Shown here: one piece after another, positions 1 to 5,300 of the stretch
Layout: each line of letters starts with the position of its first letter
Position numbering within the stretch: the stretch's first letter is position 1
Position numbers and translations under genes: made by a program
From: Nitrospirota bacterium
GTDB taxonomy: Bacteria; Nitrospirota; Nitrospiria; Nitrospirales; Nitrospiraceae
DNA length: 12,385 bases
NCBI GenBank assembly: GCA_020028195.1
Contig: JAHWYE010000015.1
Coordinates: 1 to 12,385 of the forward strand
Reading direction: 5' to 3'
The notes under the pieces: generated by a model
Told to the model about the DNA's origin: nothing
Database searches by the model: none
Seen by the model: the letters and a program-made list of their open reading frames with translations, nothing else

Positions 1-23
1 ATGCCCAGCAGGACTTTCATCAT
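1..23 (-). CDS. 5' end of an unidentified leftward gene (truncated by window edge)
   Basis: Only the first seven complete codons are visible, reading MMKVLLG on the minus strand. I call it a gene because a strong ribosome binding site (GAGGAGGG, plus-strand positions 27-34) and a sigma70-type promoter (49-77) lie immediately upstream in the right order. The second ATG (20..18) has the better spacing, 7 nt from the GGAGG core against 4 nt for the first, so the protein probably starts MKVLLG. The product cannot be identified from so little sequence. Confidence 0.5.
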
Positions 24-48
24 GGTCCCTCCTCTCGCCGTGGCGAGT

Positions 49-77
49 AGTATAGGAAGAGGGTCACGGCGGGTCAA
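49..77 (-). promoter_or_regulatory. sigma70-type promoter of the left-edge gene
   Basis: On the minus strand TTGACC (plus 72-77) and TATACT (plus 49-54) are separated by exactly 17 bases. Transcription would start near 42, giving a leader of about 20 nt that contains the GAGGAGGG ribosome binding site. The promoter lies between the methyltransferase stop codon at 90 and the next gene, so that gene need not depend on readthrough. Confidence 0.55.
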
Positions 78-89
78 GGCGAGGGGCTG

Positions 90-950
90 TTACCGGCGTG
101 CGGTGACGCAAATGGCCTGGTTCCGCAACTTCAGAATGCCCTCCGAGTCGGCGTGCTTTCGCGCTGCATCGGTCACGGCTCGCCAGACGTGCTCCTGCCG
201 CTCAGTGGGTTCATTGACGAGCATCGCCTGAATCGGCGCCGCGATGGCCTGCTGGAATCCGGTGTAGGCCTCGGCGGATGCCCATTCAATCGTGACGGTC
301 AGCTGCTCGCTGCGGATATCGGTGAATCCGGCCTTCGAGAGAGTTTGCTCCAACACGGTCACATCAGCCAGGCTGAAGGGACCGGGGAGATCCGCTGGTG
401 GTGGCGGTACCTTGAGTACGTGCCTCACCGTGTTCATCGTCACACTGATCAAAGGAACATTGGTTGGTGGCCCCCAGACGGCTGCGGCCAACCGCCCCTC
501 AGACTTCAACAGCCCTCGAAATTTACGCAGAGTGGCTGCAAGATTTGGGAGGAACATGAGACCCCATCGGCAAAGGATACTGTGATAGGTGAATGCGGGA
601 AACTCAGGCGCTTCCGCGTCCATTTCCACGAAGTCAATGTGTTGCAATCCGAGACTGGCCGCGCGTTCGCGAGCGATTGCGAGCATCCGTGGGGCCTGAT
701 CGATTCCCACGACGCGGCCCGTTGGGCCCACGATCTGAGCGGCGGTAATGGCTGGCTCGCCGATGCCGGTGGCCACATCCAACACCCAGTGTCCTGGTTG
801 TATCTTAGCCAACGCAACCAACCGATCGCTGACCGGCTGCGCCCCCTGCTCGATGGTCTTCCACCACTGCTTCCAGCCAGCAGCGACAGCGTCCCAGTCC
901 AGCCGTAGTCCTGCTTTGTATCGGACTGGATCGAAAGGTTGGATGGTCAT
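90..950 (-). CDS. class I SAM-dependent methyltransferase (UbiE/COQ5-like)
   Basis: Predicted cytoplasmic enzyme of 286 aa that transfers a methyl group from S-adenosylmethionine to an unknown acceptor. The Rossmann-type SAM site is clear: motif I LDVATGIGE at residues 57-65, the acidic residue ending strand 2 in VVGID (D84), and a motif II/III region around EMDAE (109-113) and SILCRWGLMFLPN (124-136). The C-terminal half (about 160-286) is the variable substrate-binding part. I chose the ATG at 950 because the longer frame begins with TTG at 1028 without a ribosome binding site, and its extra 26 residues precede the usual family start. GAAGAG lies upstream of the chosen ATG. The family covers quinone, sterol and small-molecule methylation, and nothing nearby indicates a substrate, so I give no gene symbol. 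The gene stands alone, with the left-edge gene downstream having its own promoter. Confidence 0.85.
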   Translation of the reverse strand: MTIQPFDPVRYKAGLRLDWDAVAAGWKQWWKTIEQGAQPVSDRLVALAKIQPGHWVLDVATGIGEPAITAAQIVGPTGRVVGIDQAPRMLAIARERAASLGLQHIDFVEMDAEAPEFPAFTYHSILCRWGLMFLPNLAATLRKFRGLLKSEGRLAAAVWGPPTNVPLISVTMNTVRHVLKVPPPPADLPGPFSLADVTVLEQTLSKAGFTDIRSEQLTVTIEWASAEAYTGFQQAIAAPIQAMLVNEPTERQEHVWRAVTDAARKHADSEGILKLRNQAICVTARR

Positions 951-1058
951 GAGATAGCTACTCTTCGCGGCGGCAAAGAATGTTCGCGTATCCAAACTGA
1001 GAAAACCATACCCAGGGCGCGCCGTCAAGCCGGACTCACATTACGTGGCTGACCCGCC

Positions 1059-1087
1059 TTGCCGCTAGAGGGGTCGCGTGCTAAGAT
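1059..1087 (+). promoter_or_regulatory. extended -10 promoter of tRNA-Ser
   Basis: TTGCCG at 1059-1064 and TAAGAT at 1082-1087 are 17 bases apart, with TG at 1079-1080 giving an extended -10 (TGnTAAGAT). Initiation near 1094 would leave a 5' leader of about 20 nt before the mature tRNA, to be removed by RNase P. Confidence 0.55.
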
Positions 1088-1114
1088 GCCACGTTCTTTG
1101 CTCACAGATGGCGC

Positions 1115-1204
1115 GGAGAGGTGCGAGAGCGGCCGATTCGGCGTGCCTGGAGAGCACGTGTGCTGGCAACGGCACCGTGGGTTCAAATCCCACCCTCTCC
1201 GCCA
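1115..1204 (+). tRNA. tRNA-Ser(GGA), CCA encoded
   Basis: A class II tRNA of 90 nt with a long variable arm, as expected for serine. The acceptor stem GGAGAGG (1115-1121) pairs with CCTCTCC (1194-1200), followed by discriminator G1201 and an encoded CCA (1202-1204). The D stem is 1124-1127 with 1137-1140. The anticodon stem CGTGC/GCACG encloses loop CTGGAGA with anticodon GGA at 1149-1151, reading UCC and UCU. The variable arm is closed by GTGC/GCAC. The T arm is GTGGG, TTCAAAT, CCCAC. Repeat copy A begins two bases after the CCA. Confidence 0.96.
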
Positions 1205-1205
1205 A

Positions 1206-1313
1206 CTTGGCGCGACAGAAGCCACCGGATTATCAGCCAACGGGCAGGGGCGCGCCACGTGTACCAAGGGGCCATGAATTTCCATTGCCGTGATAAGGTG
1301 TCGCTTCGCGACA
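1206..1313 (+). repeat. copy A of a ~108-bp structured repeat
   Basis: Shares an almost gap-free alignment with copies B and C: TTGGCGCG at the start, then AGCCA, then a GGGCAGGGGCGCGCC core, GTGTACC, and a final GGTGTCGC leading into a hairpin. Here the terminal hairpin is TGTCGC (1299-1304), loop TTC, GCGACA (1308-1313), 6 bp and perfect. The copy starts two bases after the tRNA-Ser CCA. The 91 bases between it and copy B (1314-1404) show no recognisable gene or site. Confidence 0.75.
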
Positions 1314-1404
1314 AGGATCATATGGAAAAGGGCAACCGGCAGTGCGAGCTAAAGAAGTAGGGAGATTGAGGCAGCGCCGGAATAACCGCAACGACTTGTG
1401 ATCA

Positions 1405-1513
1405 TGTCGCGCAGCGCGACACCGCTTTACGGCGTTCGTCGCTACTGCCCGAAGGTACTTGTGGCGCGTCACTGCCCAATGGTTCACCGTCGGAGCGTTT
1501 CTAGCGCGCCAAG
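1405..1513 (-). repeat. copy B of the structured repeat, inverted, 5' of ffs
   Basis: Read on the minus strand from 1513 to 1405 it aligns with A and C: CTTGGCGCG start, GGGCAGTGACGCGCC core, AAGTACC, then GGTGTCGC and a terminal hairpin. The hairpin is TGTCGCG (plus 1405-1411), loop of three, CGCGACA (1415-1421), a perfect 7-bp stem. Its TTGGCGCG end is only 5 bp from the first base of the SRP RNA, so the ffs promoter must lie inside or beyond this copy. I found no convincing -35/-10 pair there. Confidence 0.72.
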
Positions 1514-1518
1514 GAAAA

Positions 1519-1619
1519 GGGGCTGGGCCCTGTGCAACAGAATCCTGTGAACCCCGCCAGGTCCGGAAGGAAGCAACGGTAAGCAGGCTAGTCTGGGTGC
1601 CGCAGGATCACCTGGCCCC
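1519..1619 (+). ncRNA. ffs: signal recognition particle RNA, 4.5S-type
   Basis: RNA scaffold of the bacterial signal recognition particle. It binds Ffh and stimulates its GTPase with the receptor FtsY during co-translational membrane targeting. The diagnostic domain IV hairpin is present: CAGGTCCGGAAGGAAGCA (1558-1575) with its GGAA tetraloop and the asymmetric internal loop opposite. The termini pair over nine bases, GGGGCTGGG (1519-1527) with CCTGGCCCC (1611-1619), defining a molecule of about 101 nt without an Alu domain, the common Gram-negative form. The ends are drawn from this pairing, so they may be off by a few bases. The gene sits between inverted repeat copies B and C. Confidence 0.93.
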
Positions 1620-1626
1620 GCTTCTC

Positions 1627-1733
1627 TTTGGCGCGAGAGAAACTTTCCGATTGTGAGCCAGCAGGCAATGGCGCGCCAGGTGTACCATAAGGCAGTGATT
1701 GTCCTGGCCCATGTAAAGGTGTCGCGAAGCGAC
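1627..1733 (+). repeat. copy C of the structured repeat, 3' of ffs
   Basis: Begins 8 bp after the SRP RNA end with TTTGGCGCG and follows the same order as A and B: AGAAAC, CCGATTGTGAGCCA, AGGCAATGGCGCGCC, GTGTACC, GGCAGTGATT, GTAAAGGTGTCGC. It ends in hairpin GTCGC (1721-1725), loop GAA, GCGAC (1729-1733). Beyond it, 1734-1852 is the upstream region of dnaX, in which I see no confident promoter. Confidence 0.75.
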
Positions 1734-1737
1734 TTTT
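1721..1737 (+). terminator. possible weak intrinsic terminator downstream of ffs
   Basis: The terminal hairpin of repeat copy C (5-bp GC-rich stem, 3-nt loop) is followed by TTTT at 1734-1737. The layout is that of a short Rho-independent terminator on the plus strand, about 100 nt beyond the mature SRP RNA. The stem is short and the T run minimal, so activity is uncertain. Copies A and B lack the T run. Confidence 0.3.
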
Positions 1738-1855
1738 CGAGTTGAACCAAAATAATGGGCCTCATCCGCTTCCGGGCTGAGCTGTTCACGACCTGTGCTA
1801 CGGGTCTGCGAGCGTCGGTCATTCGATGTAGATGCCTTAAATCGAGCAGAGGATG

Positions 1856-3715
1856 ATGGATTATCAGGTTTCGGCGAGAAAATACCGGCCCGGCACGTTT
1901 GAGGAAGTGATCGGTCAGCCCCACGTCGTCCAGACGTTGGTGAACGCCATCACGACCAAGCGGATCGCGCACGCGTTCTTGTTCTCCGGCACCCGCGGGG
2001 TCGGCAAGACAACGGTCGCGCGCATCCTCGCCAAGGCGCTCAACTGCGAGAAGGGTCCCACCGGCACGCCCTGCAATACGTGCCCTGCCTGCATCGAGAT
2101 CACCCAAGGCACGTCGGTGGACGTAATCGAGATTGACGGCGCCTCGAACACGGGCGTGGATGACGTCCGGGAAATCCGCGAAAACGTGAAGTTCACGCCG
2201 TTCCGAGGCATGTATCGGATCTACATCATTGACGAAGTGCACATGCTGTCGAATTCGGCGTTCAACGCCCTCCTCAAGACGCTCGAAGAACCACCGGCCC
2301 ACGTGGTGTTCATCTTCGCCACCACCGAGATCCACAAGATTCCCGCGACGATCCTCTCACGCTGCCAGCATTACAATTTCCGCAGGATCCCGCGGTCCGA
2401 GATCATCCAACGCCTTCGTCACGTCGCGGCAGAGGAAGGTATCGCCGTGGAAGACCGCAGCCTCACCGCGATTGCTCGGGCCAGCGAAGGCAGCATGCGG
2501 GACGCTCTCAGTCTGTTGGACCAGGCTGTGGCGTTTGGCGGGAAGACCATCCGACACGCCGATCTGGAGACGTTGCTGGGGGCTGTACCCCAGGAACACG
2601 TTCGAGCCATGATTGCGGCCATCATTGCGCAGGACAGTCAGGCGGCTGTGCGGATCGTCGCCCAGCTCCTCGACCAAGGTCATGACCTGCGGGCCTACTG
2701 CAGCGATCTGGTCGAGTACGTCCGCAATCTGCTAGTGGCTGCGGTGGTGCCGTCGCCAGAGGGACTGCATGGCCTGATCGAGTTATCTAAAGAAGAAATT
2801 CTCCAGATTGTGACCGACGCCAAGGCCTTCACCGCCGAGCAGCTCCAGGAGTTGTTTCGGGTCCTCTCGCAAGCCGAGGACGGGTTGCGGATGAGCGCGC
2901 ACCCGAGGTTCGTGTTGGAAGTCGCTGCCGTCCGCGCCACGCGCTTCCTGCTCGGCGCGAGATCGGCTTCGTCCAACCGTGTTCCGGCTGCCCAGCCACG
3001 GTCTGAAACCCGTGGAGCGACACAGCCCGCCCCTCCCCTCACCAATCACTCTGCCCCCAATGAGCCGGCGCCTGTGGGTCAAGGCTCGCCAACCGGCACA
3101 GCCACCACCTTGCCATCTGAGCAATCGGCTCCACAATCCGAGAAGATAACCGCTCCACCCAGCTCGGTTCCGCGACCTGTGCCTGAGGAATCTAGTCTGG
3201 TTCATGATTCGATGAGCGGAAGACCGCTCAGCCGATCCGAAGACCCACTGCCGAGTCCGCCCAGTGCGAATCAGGCGCGCGACGCGACTCCTCCGTTTCA
3301 ATTCAACTGGGAACAGGTCCTGGAACGAGTCGCGAGCGTTCATCCGAACATCGCCCCCTTTTTGGAGATGGGCACGCTGGTCGGCATCGAAGGCAACCAG
3401 GTGACGATCGGCTATCCCAAGAGCGCCTCGGTGGCGCTTGCGCGAATTCAGAACGAACAGAACATTCGCGTGGTCGCCGACCTCTGCGCTGAGTTGGCCG
3501 GTCAAGCGGTTCGACTGCGCGTGATGGAGTTGAGCGATGGACAGCCAGCCGGCCTGAGCCCGGCCCAGATCCGCGCGGCTAAGGAACGAGACCAGAAGCA
3601 GGCCCTGCTGCAACAGACTCGTTCCCATCCGCTGGTCAAACGTACGCTGGATATCTTTGGCGTGGAGGTCGTCGACGTTCGCCAGGTCGCTCCGCAGAAG
3701 GAGGCTCGTGAATGA
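1856..3715 (+). CDS. dnaX: DNA polymerase III subunit gamma/tau (clamp loader ATPase)
   Basis: ATPase of the replicative clamp loader, which opens the beta sliding clamp and, through its C-terminal part, ties the loader to polymerase cores. The AAA+ domain shows Walker A GTRGVGKTT (residues 45-53), a zinc site of four cysteines (64, 73, 76, 79), Walker B with IIDEVH (124-129), NALLKTLEEPP, and the SRC arginine-finger motif (168-170). A Pro/Ser-rich linker (about 370-475) separates the clamp-loader core from a conserved C-terminal tau-type domain (about 480-610). The start is ATG 1856 rather than the adjacent ATG 1853: the protein then begins MDYQV, matching the family MxYQV, and the zinc cysteines fall at the E. 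coli numbering. The ribosome binding site AGAGG abuts the tandem ATGs, so 1853 remains possible. No A-rich slippery heptamer is seen, so a shorter gamma product from frameshifting is not predicted. Confidence 0.97.
   Translation: MDYQVSARKYRPGTFEEVIGQPHVVQTLVNAITTKRIAHAFLFSGTRGVGKTTVARILAKALNCEKGPTGTPCNTCPACIEITQGTSVDVIEIDGASNTGVDDVREIRENVKFTPFRGMYRIYIIDEVHMLSNSAFNALLKTLEEPPAHVVFIFATTEIHKIPATILSRCQHYNFRRIPRSEIIQRLRHVAAEEGIAVEDRSLTAIARASEGSMRDALSLLDQAVAFGGKTIRHADLETLLGAVPQEHVRAMIAAIIAQDSQAAVRIVAQLLDQGHDLRAYCSDLVEYVRNLLVAAVVPSPEGLHGLIELSKEEILQIVTDAKAFTAEQLQELFRVLSQAEDGLRMSAHPRFVLEVAAVRATRFLLGARSASSNRVPAAQPRSETRGATQPAPPLTNHSAPNEPAPVGQGSPTGTATTLPSEQSAPQSEKITAPPSSVPRPVPEESSLVHDSMSGRPLSRSEDPLPSPPSANQARDATPPFQFNWEQVLERVASVHPNIAPFLEMGTLVGIEGNQVTIGYPKSASVALARIQNEQNIRVVADLCAELAGQAVRLRVMELSDGQPAGLSPAQIRAAKERDQKQALLQQTRSHPLVKRTLDIFGVEVVDVRQVAPQKEARE
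3698..3704 (+). promoter_or_regulatory. ribosome binding site of ybaB
   Basis: AAGGAGG inside the last codons of dnaX, 7 nt before the ybaB ATG. Together with the ATGA stop/start overlap this fixes the ybaB start and implies translational coupling. Confidence 0.8.
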
Positions 3716-4038
3716 CCAAGAATCCGTTCGGCAACATCAGCAACATCATGAAACAGGCCCAGGCCATGCAGGAGCAGTTGGCCAAACTCCAGGAACAGGC
3801 TGCCGGCAAGACGGTGGAAGGCACAGCCGGTGGCGGGATGGTGATCGTGACCGCTACCGGTGCGATGCAGGTGGTTGCCGTGAAGATCGATCCGGAGGTG
3901 CTCAAGTCCGGCGATGTTGAGATGGTAGAGGATCTGGTCGTGGCGGCGACGAACGAAGCCTTGCGCAAAGCGCGGGAGATGATGACCGAAGAAATGAAGG
4001 GTCTCACGGGAGGGCTCAGCATTCCGGGCCTGTTCTGA
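3712..4038 (+). CDS. ybaB: YbaB/EbfC family nucleoid-associated protein
   Basis: Small dimeric DNA-binding protein of 108 aa, the usual family length, thought to bind the nucleoid broadly and to affect gene expression and recombination or repair. Visible features are an N-terminal amphipathic, Gln/Met-rich helix (about 5-32), the central strand region with GGGMVIVTATG (40-50) and the characteristic C-terminal GGLSIPGLF. Its ATG overlaps the dnaX stop in ATGA. The dnaX-ybaB-recR order is conserved widely among bacteria and supports the identification. It is probably co-transcribed with dnaX. Confidence 0.95.
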   Translation: MTKNPFGNISNIMKQAQAMQEQLAKLQEQAAGKTVEGTAGGGMVIVTATGAMQVVAVKIDPEVLKSGDVEMVEDLVVAATNEALRKAREMMTEEMKGLTGGLSIPGLF

Positions 4039-4045
4039 GAAAGTG

Positions 4046-4085
4046 TGATTGGATGATTGAGTGATTGGCCGATCGAGCAATTGAC
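4046..4085 (+). repeat. short tandem repeat, 8-bp period
   Basis: Three clear octamers, TGATTGGA, TGATTGAG and TGATTGGC (4046-4069), are followed by two degenerate units, CGATCGAG and CAATTGAC. The array fills the gap between the ybaB stop and recR. An in-frame TTG inside it (4065) lengthens the apparent recR frame. Confidence 0.65.
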
Positions 4086-4127
4086 ACGATCACCAGATTC
4101 GCAAATCACGAAGTTCGGGCTGCGATC

Positions 4128-4730
4128 ATGGGTGTCGATCAACAAAGCTTATTGTTCCGATTGATCCGGGAACTGGTCCGGTTGCCGGGAATCGGACAGA
4201 AGACCGCCCAACGCTTGGCCTTCCATCTCCTGAAGGCCGAACGAGAGGAGGCCCTGCGCCTGGCGGAAGCGATCCAGGCCGTCAAGGAGGGAGTGACCTT
4301 TTGCCGTCGGTGCCGGAATATTGCCGAGGGTGAACTCTGCGAGTTTTGTCTCGACCCCAAACGTGACCAGACCAAGATTCTTGTGGTCGAAGAACCCAGC
4401 ACCCTCTACGCGATCGAACGCAGCGGTGGATACCGTGGTCTCTACCACGTTTTGCTCGGGGCGCTGTCTCCCCTGGATGGGATCGGTCCCGCTGACATTC
4501 ACGCGCAGGACCTGCTGGATCGATTGAAGGAGGGAGAGACGCAGGAAGTGATCGTCGCCACGAATCCGACCATCGAGGGGGAGGCGACGGCCATCTACCT
4601 GACGAAGGTGATGAAGCCCTACGGCGTGAGGGTCTCTCGGATCGCGTATGGCATTCCGGTCGGGATGGATATCGAGTACGCGGACGAGGTGACGCTCATC
4701 AAATCCATCGAAGGCAGACGGGACCTGTGA
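4128..4730 (+). CDS. recR: recombination mediator protein RecR
   Basis: Cytoplasmic recombination mediator. With RecO (and RecF at gaps) it helps load RecA on SSB-covered single-stranded DNA; it forms a ring-like tetramer that encircles DNA. In order: a helix-hairpin-helix around LVRLPGIGQKTAQRLAFHLL (17-36), a C4 zinc finger with cysteines 59, 62, 71 and 74, a Toprim domain from ILVVEEPSTLYAIE (84-97) through LSPLDGIG (113-120) and ATNPTIEGEAT (144-154), and the conserved tail with ASRIAYG-type sequence (about 169-175). I start at ATG 4128 because this gives 200 aa, the family norm (E. coli 201), and begins where homologues begin. The in-frame TTG at 4065 lies in an octamer repeat and has no ribosome binding site. 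The ATG itself has only a weak upstream GGG. Confidence 0.96.
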   Translation: MGVDQQSLLFRLIRELVRLPGIGQKTAQRLAFHLLKAEREEALRLAEAIQAVKEGVTFCRRCRNIAEGELCEFCLDPKRDQTKILVVEEPSTLYAIERSGGYRGLYHVLLGALSPLDGIGPADIHAQDLLDRLKEGETQEVIVATNPTIEGEATAIYLTKVMKPYGVRVSRIAYGIPVGMDIEYADEVTLIKSIEGRRDL

Positions 4731-4781
4731 GGGTGCCCTGACCTGCGCAACCACTGGTGGACGTGAAGAGCCCGGTGAGAA

Positions 4782-4811
4782 TTGACGGCGCACACGCAAG
4801 GCTGATATAGT
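4782..4811 (+). promoter_or_regulatory. extended -10 promoter of dksA
   Basis: TTGACG at 4782-4787 and TATAGT at 4806-4811 are separated by 18 bases, with TG at 4803-4804 giving an extended -10. Initiation would fall near 4817-4819, only a few bases before the ATG at 4821. No Shine-Dalgarno sequence fits between, so a leaderless or near-leaderless mRNA is implied. Confidence 0.6.
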
Positions 4812-4820
4812 CCCCGCCCT

Positions 4821-5273
4821 ATGGCCATGCCAGTACGCAAGCCGAGCAAAAGCAGAGTCTCTCCCAAACGTGTTACGAAATCCGCTCCGGCCACGCGCGT
4901 CAAAAAACTCAATCGACGACCGGCCGGCAAGTATGGCGACATCCGCAGTGACCTCGAACGGCAACGGGCTGCGCTCCTCGAAGAAGCGGGCGTGCTGCTG
5001 GTGCACCGGCCCGAACTCGAAGCGTTTCCGGACCAGAGCGACCAGGCCACGGCAGAGGTGGACCAGAACTTCACGCTGAGGCTGAAGGAACGCGAGCAGA
5101 AACTGCTGAAAAAAATTGACGAGGCGCTCAACCGAATGGGAACGAATACCTACGGCATCTGCGAGCGCTGCGGGCAGGAGATCCCCTATAAACGCCTCAA
5201 GGCTCGGCCTGTGACGACGCTCTGCATCGAGTGCAAGACTCTCCAAGAGCAGGAAGAACGAATCCGTCTGTAG
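4821..5273 (+). CDS. dksA: DksA/TraR family RNA polymerase-binding zinc-finger protein
   Basis: Transcription factor that enters the RNA polymerase secondary channel and, in well-studied bacteria, works with ppGpp to adjust rRNA and amino-acid promoters. The 150-aa product has a basic N-terminal tail (about 1-37), a helical coiled-coil region (about 38-105) whose tip carries the acidic DxxDxA motif (D71, D74, A76), and a C4 zinc finger with CERC (114-117) and CIEC (135-138). Length and layout match E. coli DksA (151 aa), and the tip acidic residues argue for true DksA rather than a short TraR relative. The start at ATG 4821 is supported by the promoter placement. ATG 4827 is an alternative that would drop two residues. 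The gene is transcribed apart from recR and converges on the next gene with a 27-bp gap. Confidence 0.9.
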   Translation: MAMPVRKPSKSRVSPKRVTKSAPATRVKKLNRRPAGKYGDIRSDLERQRAALLEEAGVLLVHRPELEAFPDQSDQATAEVDQNFTLRLKEREQKLLKKIDEALNRMGTNTYGICERCGQEIPYKRLKARPVTTLCIECKTLQEQEERIRL

Positions 5274-5300
5274 AGTGATGTCGCGGAGAGTCCCGCTTGT

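Noticed and set aside
27..63. Hairpin CTCGC/GCGAG with outer CCCTC/GAGGG that could hide the ribosome binding site of the left-edge gene
   Set aside because: The TATACT -10 of the assigned promoter lies within it, so the upstream arms would not be in the transcript.
153..908. Open frame of 251 codons on the plus strand opposite the methyltransferase
   Set aside because: Wholly inside the antisense of a gene with clear SAM-binding motifs. The translation shows no recognisable features.
1016..1023. GGCGCGCC near the methyltransferase start as a fourth repeat copy
   Set aside because: Only the 8-bp palindrome is shared; the flanks do not align with the repeat.
1025..1321. Minus-strand frame containing WRRGWDLNPR
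   Set aside because: It is the antisense translation of tRNA-Ser, a common spurious ORF type.
1622..1641. Stem TTCTCT/AGAGAA just after ffs as an intrinsic terminator
   Set aside because: A 6-bp AT-rich stem with an 8-nt loop and no T tract. The segment is better explained as the start of repeat copy C.
1484..2335. Minus-strand frame of 283 codons across ffs, repeat C and the start of dnaX
   Set aside because: It runs antisense to dnaX and the SRP RNA. The part over repeat C reflects the repeat only.
4149..5246. Open frame of 365 codons on the minus strand across recR and dksA
   Set aside because: It is antisense to two well-identified genes and crosses their intergenic promoter. Its sequence is Arg/His/Gln-rich with no domain, as expected of a shadow frame in GC-rich DNA.
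5274..5300. Possible bidirectional terminator between convergent dksA and the TPR gene
   Set aside because: The only pairing nearby (GCGG/CCGC) has 4 bp and no T run on either strand.
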